Part shown: positions 23,251 through 31,394 of the stretch, one piece after another
Layout: each line of letters starts with the position of its first letter
Position numbering within the stretch: position 1 is the stretch's first letter
NCBI RefSeq assembly: GCF_000233695.2
Contig: NZ_CM001488.1
Coordinates: forward strand, 3,936,071-3,974,658
From: Desulfobacter postgatei 2ac9
GTDB lineage: Bacteria > Desulfobacterota > Desulfobacteria > Desulfobacterales > Desulfobacteraceae
DNA: 38,588 nt
Reading direction: 5' to 3'
Translations under genes and position numbers: made by a program
The notes under the pieces: generated by a model
Database searches by the model: none
What the model was told of the DNA's origin: nothing
Seen by the model: only the letters and a program-made list of their open reading frames with translations

Positions 23251-23784
23251 ATGAAAAAAACATTAGCCGCATTAACCATCCTGATTGTTACATGCAGCTT
23301 TTCCGCCGGTGCATTTGCAACGCCCCCAAAACAGGGTAAAGAAAAGGGATTAAGGCAGGACAGAGCCCGTGCGTGCATGAACCTGACCGATGAACAGCAA
23401 AAACAGCTTCGCGAGCTGCATCAAAAATTTACTGATGACACTTATGAAATGCGTACAAACATTATGAACCTGGATCAGCAGATCCTCATGTACATGGAAA
23501 CATCCAACCCTGATCCGGCAAAACTGAAATCCATGGTCATGGAAAAAGCGGATTTAGGAAAAGACCTGGCAGTTAAACGTTTGGAATTTGCCCTGGATGC
23601 CGGAAAAATATCTCCGGAATTAAAATGCATGGCCATGATGGGCCGAGGATTTGGCGGCCCTGGTACTGGTATGGGATACGGCCCCGGCCGCTATCATGGA
23701 TTTGGCAGAGGTGCCGGATTTAATGATGGTTCTGGCCCGGGATTTGACGATCCCCAAGATAAGACCCCCTCAGAAAACAACTAA
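23251..23784 (+). CDS. zraP: ZraP-like periplasmic zinc-associated chaperone
   Basis: 177 residues, start ATG with AAGGAGG 5 nt upstream. A signal peptide occupies residues 1-23 (MKKTLAALTILIVTCSFSAGAFA). The Spy/CpxP-like core has LTDEQQKQLRELHQKFTDDTYEMRTNIM and a long helical hairpin. The C-terminus is Gly/Met-rich (MMGRGFGGPGTGMGYGPGRYHGFGRG), suited to metal binding, and its GYG/PG pattern echoes the kinase insertion. ZraP family proteins form zinc-bound periplasmic oligomers with chaperone activity. Followed by a strong terminator. Confidence 0.85.
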   Translation: MKKTLAALTILIVTCSFSAGAFATPPKQGKEKGLRQDRARACMNLTDEQQKQLRELHQKFTDDTYEMRTNIMNLDQQILMYMETSNPDPAKLKSMVMEKADLGKDLAVKRLEFALDAGKISPELKCMAMMGRGFGGPGTGMGYGPGRYHGFGRGAGFNDGSGPGFDDPQDKTPSENN

Positions 23785-23835
23785 TACATACCCACCGCTC
23801 TACGATATTCCCCTCCATCAACTACCTTCTCTCCT

Positions 23836-23873
23836 GTCCCCCCGGGTAACACACCCGGGGGGACCCTTTTTTC
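23836..23873 (+). terminator. Strong rho-independent terminator after the zraP-like gene
   Basis: GTCCCCCCGGGT (23836-23847), loop AACAC, ACCCGGGGGGAC (23853-23864): a perfect 12-bp stem, followed by CCTTTTTTT. The T-run favours the plus strand; an A-rich flank on the other side is lacking, so it is weaker for the convergent gene. Confidence 0.92.
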
Positions 23874-23879
23874 AATGTA

Positions 23880-24683
23880 TTATTCTTGTTCCACAGGATT
23901 TTCAAGCACGCCAATGCCTTCAATTTCAACCTCCATCCGATCTCCCGGCGCCAGAAACACGCGGGGTTTACGGGTAAAGCCCACCCCTTCGGGTGTTCCT
24001 GTCAGGATCAGGGTGCCGGGCAAAAGGGTTGAAGACTGGGAGAGGTAGGAGATCATATTTGCGATGCTGAATACCATGTCGCTGGTGTTGCTGTCCTGCA
24101 TGACTTCACCGTTCAGACGTAACTTAATGGCAAGGCTCTGGGGCTCGGGAATTTCGTCTGCAGTGGTCATGACCGGCCCGCAGGGACAAAAGGTGTCATA
24201 ACTTTTTCCCCGGGTCCACTGGAATCCACCGGCATGTTTCTGCCACCGCCGGGCAGAGACGTCATTGGTACAGGTATAGCCGAGCACATAATCCAGGGCA
24301 TCTTCCTCGGACACATTTTTAGCGGCCTTTTTAATGATTACCCCAAGCTCGGCTTCGTAATCCACCTCGGGCGGATCTGACGCACATTTCGGGATCACGA
24401 CCGGATCTTTGTGCCCTGCAAGGGACCCGGGATATTTCATAAAAATAGCTGGATATTTTGGGATTTCCTGGCCGGTCTCTTCTGCATGACGCCGGTAATT
24501 AAGGCCGATGCAGATAATGGACGAAGGTTCCACCGGGGGCAAAATTTTTACGACCGCCACCCGTTCACCGGTATCGCTGAAACCATAGTCCGCAGACTGT
24601 TCCACCAGACTGGCTGTTTTTCCGTCCCAATCGCACCCAATGACTTCCTTACCCTGTTGGGTAATAAAACGAATGATCTTCAT
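23880..24683 (-). CDS. Fumarylacetoacetate hydrolase (FAH)-family enzyme
   Basis: 267 residues. After an N-terminal ~60-residue cap comes the FAH core: IICIGLNYRRHAEETG, FMKYPGSLAGHKDPVVIP, DYEAELGVIIKKAA, YTCTNDVSARRWQK and LILTGTPEGVG, including the metal-binding Glu/Glu/Asp. The family covers hydrolysis of acylpyruvates, oxaloacetate decarboxylation, and tautomerisation of hydroxymuconate-type compounds; the substrate cannot be told. Start is preceded by AAAGGAG. Monocistronic. Confidence 0.88.
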   Translation of the reverse strand: MKIIRFITQQGKEVIGCDWDGKTASLVEQSADYGFSDTGERVAVVKILPPVEPSSIICIGLNYRRHAEETGQEIPKYPAIFMKYPGSLAGHKDPVVIPKCASDPPEVDYEAELGVIIKKAAKNVSEEDALDYVLGYTCTNDVSARRWQKHAGGFQWTRGKSYDTFCPCGPVMTTADEIPEPQSLAIKLRLNGEVMQDSNTSDMVFSIANMISYLSQSSTLLPGTLILTGTPEGVGFTRKPRVFLAPGDRMEVEIEGIGVLENPVEQE

Positions 24684-24757
24684 TTAAGGCTCCTTTATTC
24701 TTTTTATTTCATGGGTTATATTCATAGCCGGAAATCAACACATCCGGCAAGGAAAAA

Positions 24758-25397
24758 ATGAAATCTATTTTCACAGGCAGTATACACAATGAAAACAGCA
24801 GAAAGCAGGCCGATCTCATCCTGGTGGTCCTGGCTTCCCAGTCCGTCAGGGCGGTTATTGAGACAGGCCCTGACGGCTTGTGCAATATCCTTGTACCCGA
24901 TGACGATGTTTTTAAGGCCCAACAGCAACTGAAAAAATACGCAAGGGAAAACAAGGAGATCCCAAGGCAGCCCCCCGATGTGCCGACCAGGATTTTTTTC
25001 TCCCCCGCCGCCCTGATAACGGCCTTTTTTCTATCAGCCATCCATTACATCATCACTACCCGGGGCCTCCACAGCGGTTATGGCGGCGGCGGGACTCCTT
25101 GGGGCCCGGCGCATGACCATTGGCGAAAAATCAGGTCAATCCGTATGTCCAAAACTCAAAGGAGTGGCCCCCTTTGCCGCGGCAGCCACACTTACCGCCA
25201 TGTTCAGCCATGGTGAAAATACCGACGTATCTGCCCACCTGTTTGGTTTTCTTGCCGGTACCGGAATCGGCCTGTGTTATTATCCGTTGTCTGCACCGTT
25301 ATCAGGTCCGGTAATCGGCCGGATCAGTTTGGGCATTGTCCTGGTAATTTTGTGCACGGCGTTTCTCCAGGGTCTTTTGACCTTTCTGCCGGGGTAA
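24758..25397 (+). pseudogene. Rhomboid-family protein, internally deleted and frameshifted
   Basis: The 5' part (24758 to about 25060) encodes a short cytoplasmic domain (LILVVLASQSVRAVIETG...ILVPDDDVFKAQQQLKKYARE) and one membrane segment (FFSPAALITAFFLSAIHYII). The 3' part, in another frame (about 25080-25397), encodes the end of a rhomboid core (AAGLLGARRMTI... AHLFGFLAGTGIGL, with His of the catalytic pair). The middle with the Ser-containing GxSG motif is missing, so protease activity is lost. Junction near 25060-25085. Confidence 0.8.
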
Positions 25398-25412
25398 CGG
25401 GTTGGGGACCCT

Positions 25413-26198
25413 TTACTTTTTAATGGACCGGTTAAGCTTTCGGACAAAACTGACCGGTACGGCATAGGCGATTCCCGTGGGCTCTTTAAGGACGTATTCT
25501 TTTTTCCCTTTGACAAAAACCTTATTGATCACTCCGACAACTTCTCCGGTGGCAATCCGATAGACCGGGCTTCCGCTGTTCCCCGGAAAGGCAACGGCAT
25601 CAAGCTGGATAATCTCCCATGGGTCTTCAAGGTATTTGATCATCTCTCCTTTGATCAGGCTGCCGTGGGGGGTGGGCAGAATAACCGGCGCAATGGCCGA
25701 AACAATACCTGTGTGGGTGGTTGCATTGAGGCCGAGCACAAAACCGATGGGATATCCGGTAATCGCCACCTGGTGCCCCTCTTTGAGGGCACCATCCGCC
25801 GCCATGGGCAAGGGATCCAATTTGCCTGCCATCTCCAGTATGGCCAGGTCGTGGAAAGGGTCTTCGGCGAGCAAGACGGCTTTAACCCCTTTGCCCGACA
25901 AATTTTTGTGAAAAATACGCAGATGGAACATGAGTTTCTTTTCTTTAATGGCCTCGAGTACATGCTGGTTGGTGACGATTCTGCTGCCGTCCCCGATGGC
26001 AAAGCCGGTACCCAAAAACCGGGTCATGGGGACATCCTTATAATAATAGGTGCCCACGGATACGGTGGAGGCTTTTATTTTTGACACCAGGTCGGCCATG
26101 TACGCATCCCGTTCCCGAAACAAAGCATGTTCCTGGGCGGATGCAGGGGAAACAAGAACAACAAGAACAACCGTGATTATGGTAAAATAGACCCTCAT
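25413..26198 (-). CDS. Secreted trypsin-like serine protease (S1 family)
   Basis: 261 residues. Signal peptide at 1-21 (cleavage after ASA). The catalytic triad is visible: His in VTNQHVLEAI, Asp in DPFHDLAIL, Ser in FPGNSGSPVY. It lacks a PDZ domain, unlike DegP/HtrA. It should act in the periplasm or outside. The ribosome binding site is weak. Downstream gene on the other strand is a broken rhomboid gene, and an inverted-repeat element lies upstream. Confidence 0.88.
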   Translation of the reverse strand: MRVYFTIITVVLVVLVSPASAQEHALFRERDAYMADLVSKIKASTVSVGTYYYKDVPMTRFLGTGFAIGDGSRIVTNQHVLEAIKEKKLMFHLRIFHKNLSGKGVKAVLLAEDPFHDLAILEMAGKLDPLPMAADGALKEGHQVAITGYPIGFVLGLNATTHTGIVSAIAPVILPTPHGSLIKGEMIKYLEDPWEIIQLDAVAFPGNSGSPVYRIATGEVVGVINKVFVKGKKEYVLKEPTGIAYAVPVSFVRKLNRSIKK

Positions 26199-26265
26199 GA
26201 CATTTACTTACCGGTTAATGACCGAGTTGTCCATATTTTAAAACGCCGCCACCAGACACCTATTT

Positions 26266-26348
26266 TTACCACGAAGCGCACGAAGGACACGAAGGTCAAT
26301 TATCTGCACAGATTTTATTCTTCGTCTCCTTCGTGATCTTGGTGGTTA
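26266..26348. repeat. Palindromic dispersed-repeat element (CACGAAGGACACGAAG type)
   Basis: TTACCACGAAG..CACGAAGGACACGAAG on the left mirrors CTTCGTCTCCTTCGTGATCTTGGTGGTTAA on the right with few mismatches and a ~27-bp loop. Elements with this pattern recur widely in bacterial intergenic DNA. It lies between the protease gene and thiF. Confidence 0.7.
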
Positions 26349-26355
26349 ACAAAAC

Positions 26356-26904
26356 CTATGAAAATGTATTTTCATGAATTACGCCGGGTTGACAAAGAAT
26401 GAGTTCACTCATGTGATTGGCCACGGTGGTCACCTTGTGGCTGAAGAGCGGGGCCTGGTCGCAATCGGTGGTAAAGTCGCCCACAATGTAGCAGTTGCCG
26501 ATTCTGCGCGAACCGATGGCGGCCAAATCGGATCCGGCAATGCCGCAGGCTGAAACCACCCCCTTTTTGTCGGCAAAGGTTTCGATGAGCATTTTTTTAT
26601 CCACCTGGCGGTCAAAGCCCTCAACGATAAGATCGCAGTCCAAGAACAATTCTGCGCAGTTTTTCGCGTCAATACGCTGAATCAGCGCCTCGATCTCTAC
26701 CTTGGGGTTAATGCGGCTTAGGTTGATTTTAAGTGCCTCGACTTTGAACAGGCCGATCTGGTCGGAAAAATAAAACTGGCGGTTAAGGTTGCCGGATTCT
26801 ACCCGGTCGAAATCGACCAGTTTGAGTTGCACAACGCCGCTTCGCACCAGGTTAAGTGCCACGTTGGAGCCGATACCGCCGACCCCTGCAATACCGATTT
26901 TCAT
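26356..26904 (-). CDS. thiF: ThiF-family sulfur-carrier adenylyltransferase (short form)
   Basis: 182 residues. The nucleotide-binding start GIAGVGGIGSNVA, LVDFDRVESGNLNRQFYF (the conserved Arg/Gln region), KVEALKINLSRINP and DLIVEGFD are ThiF/MoeB hallmarks. The C-terminal zinc-binding Cys motifs of the long form are missing, as in short ThiF. It adenylates the C-terminal glycine of ThiS. Start overlaps the thiH stop (TGATG). Last gene of the thiSGHF operon. Confidence 0.88.
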   Translation of the reverse strand: MKIGIAGVGGIGSNVALNLVRSGVVQLKLVDFDRVESGNLNRQFYFSDQIGLFKVEALKINLSRINPKVEIEALIQRIDAKNCAELFLDCDLIVEGFDRQVDKKMLIETFADKKGVVSACGIAGSDLAAIGSRRIGNCYIVGDFTTDCDQAPLFSHKVTTVANHMSELILCQPGVIHENTFS

Positions 26905-28010
26905 CAGATGCAGTCCCAGTCTTTGTAAATCGGCTGGTAGCCCTGGGCGAGAATGGCATCGGCCACCTGAGCCACACTGCGGACATCGGTGATTTCAAAT
27001 TGCGGCGTCTGACCCTCGGGCACCTCGGTATATCCACCGACACCGGTGCTTGACCCGGCAGAGTAACGGGTAACCCCCAGGGGCAGGATATGGTCGCGAA
27101 AGGTGGCGTTTTCACGGGTGGAGACGGTCACTCCCGAACGTGGCAGGAAGATGCGCAACGCGGTCATGAACTGAACAAAGGTTTTGTCATCCACCAGGTA
27201 GTCGGGTTGAAAATCGCCTTCCGCCTCGTTAAACCGGGGCAGGGAGATGGCGACTTCGGTATCGATATACTTGTTTTCAAGGTAGCGGGCATGTAATCCG
27301 GTGAAAAACATGTCCCGGCGCGGCTCGGAAAGACCCAGCAGCGCCCCGAGGTTGACCACCCGCATGCCGGCCATCGCGGCGCGTTCAGGCCCGTTGAGCC
27401 GCCATTGGTAATCCATTTTTTTGCCGGCCAGATGAACCCGTTTATAAACATCTTCGTCATAGGTTTCCTGGAACATGGTCATGGAATCGACACCGGCCCC
27501 GTAGAGTTGGCGGTAGTCATCAACCTCAAGCGGGTAGACCTCGATCGCCACGGATGCAAAATGTTTCTTGAGCAGTTGAGCCGCATCCACCAGGTATGAC
27601 ATGGGGGTCATGTGCTGAGCCTCACCGGTGAGAAAAAGTACATGCTGCATACCGGTTTTGGCAATGGCCTCGGCCTCAATCTCAATCTCTTCCAGGCTGA
27701 GCCTCCGGCGAAGGATGGGGTTTCTGTGATTAAACCCGCAGTAGGCACAGCCGTTGTTACAGTAGTTGGAGATGTACAACGGAATAAACATCTGGATCGT
27801 GCGTCCGAAATATTGCACGGTCAGGTGGTGGGCTTTGCGGGCCATGACTTCAAGATGTCCGGCAGCCCTGGGGCTCAGCAGGGTCAAGAAATCCATGGGA
27901 CCGGGTTTTTCCTTGGCCAGACTGCGGATGACATCCTGATCGCTCACCTGGTCAAAAAAATGGGGAACGTCAAAATCCCGGTATCGCTCAACGATCTCGT
28001 AAAATGACAT
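26904..28010 (-). CDS. thiH: 2-iminoacetate synthase (radical SAM)
   Basis: 368 residues. CNNGCAYC (Cys84, Cys88, Cys91) binds the SAM-linked 4Fe-4S cluster. It has the ThiH signatures QMFIPLYISNYC, FLTGEAQHMTPMSYL and VYPLEVDDYRQLYGAGVDSMTMFQETYD. It cleaves tyrosine to dehydroglycine and p-cresol for thiazole synthesis, an oxygen-sensitive route typical of anaerobes in contrast to ThiO. It follows thiG by 20 bp in the operon. Confidence 0.96.
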   Translation of the reverse strand: MSFYEIVERYRDFDVPHFFDQVSDQDVIRSLAKEKPGPMDFLTLLSPRAAGHLEVMARKAHHLTVQYFGRTIQMFIPLYISNYCNNGCAYCGFNHRNPILRRRLSLEEIEIEAEAIAKTGMQHVLFLTGEAQHMTPMSYLVDAAQLLKKHFASVAIEVYPLEVDDYRQLYGAGVDSMTMFQETYDEDVYKRVHLAGKKMDYQWRLNGPERAAMAGMRVVNLGALLGLSEPRRDMFFTGLHARYLENKYIDTEVAISLPRFNEAEGDFQPDYLVDDKTFVQFMTALRIFLPRSGVTVSTRENATFRDHILPLGVTRYSAGSSTGVGGYTEVPEGQTPQFEITDVRSVAQVADAILAQGYQPIYKDWDCI

Positions 28011-28030
28011 AATCTAATCCTCTTTATACC

Positions 28031-28807
28031 TCATACCTCGTCAAGGAATCCGGTGAGTGGAGAAGAGGCCCGGGCAAGGGTAGACTCTTCGGCCATTTCA
28101 GCCAGGTAGGCAGCCCGTCCGGCCTTGACCGCGAGATCAAAGGCGCGCCCCATAACTTCCGGGTCCCGGGCCGTGGCAATGGCGGTATTCACCAGAACCG
28201 CATCCGCACCCATTTCCATTGCAGCCGCTGCCTGGGAAGGCTTGCCGATTCCCGCATCGACAACGATGGGTACGGAGACGTTTTCAATTAACATGGCAAT
28301 AAGCGGTTTGGTCTCCAGCCCCCGGTTGGTTCCGATGGGTGCGCCCAGAGGCATCACCGCCGCGGCACCCGCGTTTTCCAGCCGTTTGGCCAGGGGCAGG
28401 TCCGGCAGGACATAAGGCAGCACCTGGAACCCTTCTTTGGCCAGAATCTCCGTTGCCTTCAAGGTCTCCCAATTGTCCGGCATCAGGTATTTCATATCGG
28501 TGATGACTTCAATTTTAATGAAATCACCACAACCGGCTTCCCGGGCAATACGTGCAATGCGTACGGCCTGTTCTGCGCTTCGGACGCCGGATGTATTCGG
28601 CAGCAGGGTCACATGTTTGGGGATGTATTCAAGAATATTTTCAGACTGAGCCGTGATGTCCACACGACGCAAAGCGACAGTGATCATCTGTGAACCGCTG
28701 GCCGCGAGCATCTTGGGAATTTGCCCATGATTGCCGAATTTCCCGGTACCGGTCAGTAACCGGTTACTGAATTCTTTCCCCCCCAATCGAAGTACATCGT
28801 CTTTCAT
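28031..28807 (-). CDS. thiG: Thiazole synthase
   Basis: 258 residues from [15 protein letters not shown]. The upstream ATG at 28846 lies inside thiS and is rejected. The Schiff-base lysine is in [20 protein letters not shown] and [31 protein letters not shown] are family blocks. It combines DXP, dehydroglycine and ThiS-thiocarboxylate. Its ribosome binding site GGAGG is made of the codons for the C-terminal glycines of ThiS, so the two genes are tightly coupled. Confidence 0.97.
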   Translation of the reverse strand: MKDDVLRLGGKEFSNRLLTGTGKFGNHGQIPKMLAASGSQMITVALRRVDITAQSENILEYIPKHVTLLPNTSGVRSAEQAVRIARIAREAGCGDFIKIEVITDMKYLMPDNWETLKATEILAKEGFQVLPYVLPDLPLAKRLENAGAAAVMPLGAPIGTNRGLETKPLIAMLIENVSVPIVVDAGIGKPSQAAAAMEMGADAVLVNTAIATARDPEVMGRAFDLAVKAGRAAYLAEMAEESTLARASSPLTGFLDEV

Positions 28808-28809
28808 AA

Positions 28810-29007
28810 TCAGCCTCCTCCGACAAAACTGAGCATCTCCAGGCAATCATCTTCCTGAAGTTCAGTTGTCGACCAAAATTCCTGTTTGATGATTTGCCGG
28901 TTAAGTTCAATAACCAGCGCCCCTGCATCGAGCTTTTTACAGGCGATCAACTGTGCCAACGTGCATGGCTCTATGCGTTCCTTGTTTCCATTGACAAAAA
29001 TATTCAT
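28810..29007 (-). CDS. thiS: Sulfur carrier protein ThiS
   Basis: 65 residues from [12 protein letters not shown], not the upstream ATG at 29046, which lies in the terminator. It is a beta-grasp protein ending in SFVGGG; the terminal Gly is adenylated then thiocarboxylated. First gene of the thi operon, directly after the TPP riboswitch and terminator. Confidence 0.93.
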   Translation of the reverse strand: MNIFVNGNKERIEPCTLAQLIACKKLDAGALVIELNRQIIKQEFWSTTELQEDDCLEMLSFVGGG

Positions 29008-29022
29008 AGGCAAAAATCCTAA

Positions 29023-29063
29023 ATAAAAAAAGCCGCTTGCCCTCAAGGGAAGGGCAAGCGGCT
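29023..29063 (-). terminator. Riboswitch-controlled terminator before thiS
   Basis: On the minus strand AGCCGCTTGCCCT (29063-29051), loop of 7, AGGGCAAGCGGCT (29043-29031) form a perfect 13-bp stem, followed by TTTTTTTA. Lies between the TPP aptamer and thiS. The AAGGGAAG end of the aptamer could compete with the CTTCCCTT loop region. Confidence 0.93.
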
Positions 29064-29107
29064 ATAAAAATGCCTAAATCCGGATTTTTCCGGGTTTACT
29101 ATTTTCT

Positions 29108-29186
29108 TGTCCGCTCTTCCCTTCGCCAGTATTATCCGGATCAGGTTCAATGGGTATTATCTCAGACGCTGTGCGCCACCCCAAAC
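29108..29186 (-). promoter_or_regulatory. TPP riboswitch (THI-box)
   Basis: Reading the minus strand: GGGGTGGCG..., then CTGAGATAATACCC, GAACCTGATCCGG and TAATACTGGCGAAGGGAA. These are the conserved P2/P3 and P4/P5 blocks of the thiamine pyrophosphate aptamer. Binding of TPP should favour the downstream terminator and lower thiSGHF transcription. Confidence 0.96.
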
Positions 29187-29232
29187 GATGAATCAAGCTA
29201 TATATAGATTAAAAAGCTTTGTCAACCCTGGA

Positions 29233-30084
29233 CTAAATATCAAAAGTTCCCTTAAAAACGGTTTGGGCAGGCCCGGTCTTAAAAATATGGCCGCTGGATT
29301 CATTCCATGAAATATCCAGGTCCCCGCCGTCCAGATTAACACGCACCTGACGTCCTGCCCGTCCCGTAAGATGGGCGGCCGTAACGGCAGCACAGGCACC
29401 GGTGCCGCAGGCAAGGGTTATTCCGGCCCCGCGTTCCCACACCCGCATTTTTAATTGCCTGTCAGAGACGACTTCAATGAACTCCACATTGGTTTTTTCA
29501 GGAAAACGAGGATGATTTTCCACCATGGGACCAATCGTTTCAATATCCACCAGTGACAAGTCATTCACAAAGATCACGGCATGTGGATTCCCCATGGAAA
29601 CACAGGATACCAACATTGTGCCCTGGGCTGTCTCTATGGGTACCCCGAGGGCCATATCCCTGTCATGGACAAAAGGAATCTGCTGAGGCACAAGCCTTGG
29701 CACCCCCATATCCACGCATACGGAGACCACCTGTCCGCTTTGCTTTTTTTCAATCCGGGGCACCACGGTTCCGGCCAGGGTCTGAACCTTTATTTCATCT
29801 TTTACAAGAATATTGTTTTCGTACAGATACTTGGCAAAACAGCGCATGCCGTTGCCGCACATTTCAGGTTCGGACCCGTCTGAATTGATGATTATAAACC
29901 GAATATCATGGGTATCAGAATGCCGGGCCAGGATAATGCCGTCGGCACCGATGCCGAACCGCCGGTGGCACAGGCGCACAGCCAGATCCGAATAGTCAAT
30001 ATATCCTGCAATGGTCTTGTCCCGGTCATCCAGCATGATAAAATCATTGCCGATACCGTGCATTTTCCAGAAATCTATACGCAT
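29233..30084 (-). CDS. dapF: Diaminopimelate epimerase
   Basis: 283 residues. The two catalytic cysteines are Cys76 (EMCGNGMRCFAKY) and Cys226 (TLACGTGACA); GIGADGI and GNDFIMLDD are conserved. It interconverts LL- and meso-diaminopimelate for lysine and peptidoglycan. The start lies 32 bp after rnd, with an AGGA nearby, so the two may be co-transcribed. Confidence 0.97.
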   Translation of the reverse strand: MRIDFWKMHGIGNDFIMLDDRDKTIAGYIDYSDLAVRLCHRRFGIGADGIILARHSDTHDIRFIIINSDGSEPEMCGNGMRCFAKYLYENNILVKDEIKVQTLAGTVVPRIEKKQSGQVVSVCVDMGVPRLVPQQIPFVHDRDMALGVPIETAQGTMLVSCVSMGNPHAVIFVNDLSLVDIETIGPMVENHPRFPEKTNVEFIEVVSDRQLKMRVWERGAGITLACGTGACAAVTAAHLTGRAGRQVRVNLDGGDLDISWNESSGHIFKTGPAQTVFKGTFDI

Positions 30085-30116
30085 TGTTTATCCTTATCTA
30101 TTTTTCTCTTTTTCAC

Positions 30117-31247
30117 TCACTGAACCCGGGACAGGGTCTCAAGAATATGCTCACCAAGCGCCTCAACCTGCCAGTTTCGCATGCCCGGAATCAGCAACAA
30201 ATCTTCCAGGCTTGCCGGCTTGCCCGCAGCCACAGCGCAAATCATATTGTTGTTGATCAAAAATCCCGGTTCCATGGCCAAAGTCTGGGACGCTGTTTCA
30301 CGCATTTTTTTCAATGCATCAATACGGGCAAGGATCTGGGAGGTTTTCCTGGGCATCCGGGTTTTGGGATAGGACGGCAGTTCCCGGTGAGGTAAGGCAA
30401 GAGCGGTTTCAATGGCCTTGACGCATAACTGCCCGTACATGCCGCTCTGTTTAGGGCTAAGGGCCCGATGTTTCAATATCGACTCGACACTGGTCGGCCT
30501 GTGCTGAACCATGGTCAGAATGGACTGGTTGGACATAATTTTAAAGGGAGGCAGATCCTTTTTCTCGGCCTCGGAAAGTCGGACTTCCAGCAAATGCTCC
30601 AGCACGGCAAGGCTGCGGTTGTCAAGTTTTCCGGCTCCCTTGAACCGTCTGAACAAGGGTCTTGAATGATTGCTCTCGTATTTGACCCTGGCCTGCAACT
30701 CAAACTCCTCTTCAGCCCAGGCCAGACGCCCGATCTTTTCAAGACGTTCTTTTAAAAGGTCATGCAGGTCCACAAGCGTTGCCACATCCCCCACACTGTA
30801 GGCAATCATCTCCTCTTTCAAGGGCCGTTTTGACCAGTCCACCTTCTGGTATTTTTTATCCACATCAATATCAAAAAAAGATTTCAAAAGTGCGCCCAAT
30901 CCCCGTTCCTTAATATTTAAGAAACGGCAGGCAATCTCGGTGTCAAACAGGTTTTCAATTTCAACGGACAACTCCCGGTCAAGGCTTCTGACATCAAAGT
31001 CTGATCCATGAAACACCTTGATAATCTCCGGGTTTTCAAGAATTCGGGAAAAGGGTAAAAAATCATTGATCAGAAAAGGATCCAGCAGCCAGGCCTGGTT
31101 TGGGCCTGCAATCTGGATCAGGCATATCTTTTCTGAAAAACAGTGCATGGAATCGGCTTCCAGATCCACACCGATTATTTCACAGGGTTCAAGTTTCAGG
31201 CATACTTGTGCCAGGTCTTTGTCCGTTGTTATAAACTGATAAACCAC
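30117..31247 (-). CDS. rnd: Ribonuclease D
   Basis: 376 residues from a GTG at 31247, giving the E. coli RNase D length; the open frame continues upstream to 31403 but overlaps thrS and has no homology there. DEDD exonuclease residues: VDLEADSMHCF (Asp, Glu), GSDFDVRSLDREL (Asp) and YSVGDVATLVDLHD (Tyr, Asp). Two HRDC domains follow (about 210-370). It trims tRNA 3' ends. The start GTG and AAGG-like upstream sequence (AAGGGAAAAC) are fair. Confidence 0.9.
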   Translation of the reverse strand: MVYQFITTDKDLAQVCLKLEPCEIIGVDLEADSMHCFSEKICLIQIAGPNQAWLLDPFLINDFLPFSRILENPEIIKVFHGSDFDVRSLDRELSVEIENLFDTEIACRFLNIKERGLGALLKSFFDIDVDKKYQKVDWSKRPLKEEMIAYSVGDVATLVDLHDLLKERLEKIGRLAWAEEEFELQARVKYESNHSRPLFRRFKGAGKLDNRSLAVLEHLLEVRLSEAEKKDLPPFKIMSNQSILTMVQHRPTSVESILKHRALSPKQSGMYGQLCVKAIETALALPHRELPSYPKTRMPRKTSQILARIDALKKMRETASQTLAMEPGFLINNNMICAVAAGKPASLEDLLLIPGMRNWQVEALGEHILETLSRVQ

Positions 31248-31394
31248 CTTAGTTTTCCCTTGATTGTTTAAAACACTTCTTTTAAAATTCTTTTTTTTAA
31301 TTAACGGCTTTTTCTTACAATGCCTGATCATACGCTGCCTTTGGAAATAGGGCAAGATCGGGGCATGATATATAAAACAGGAAGTAAAAAAAAA

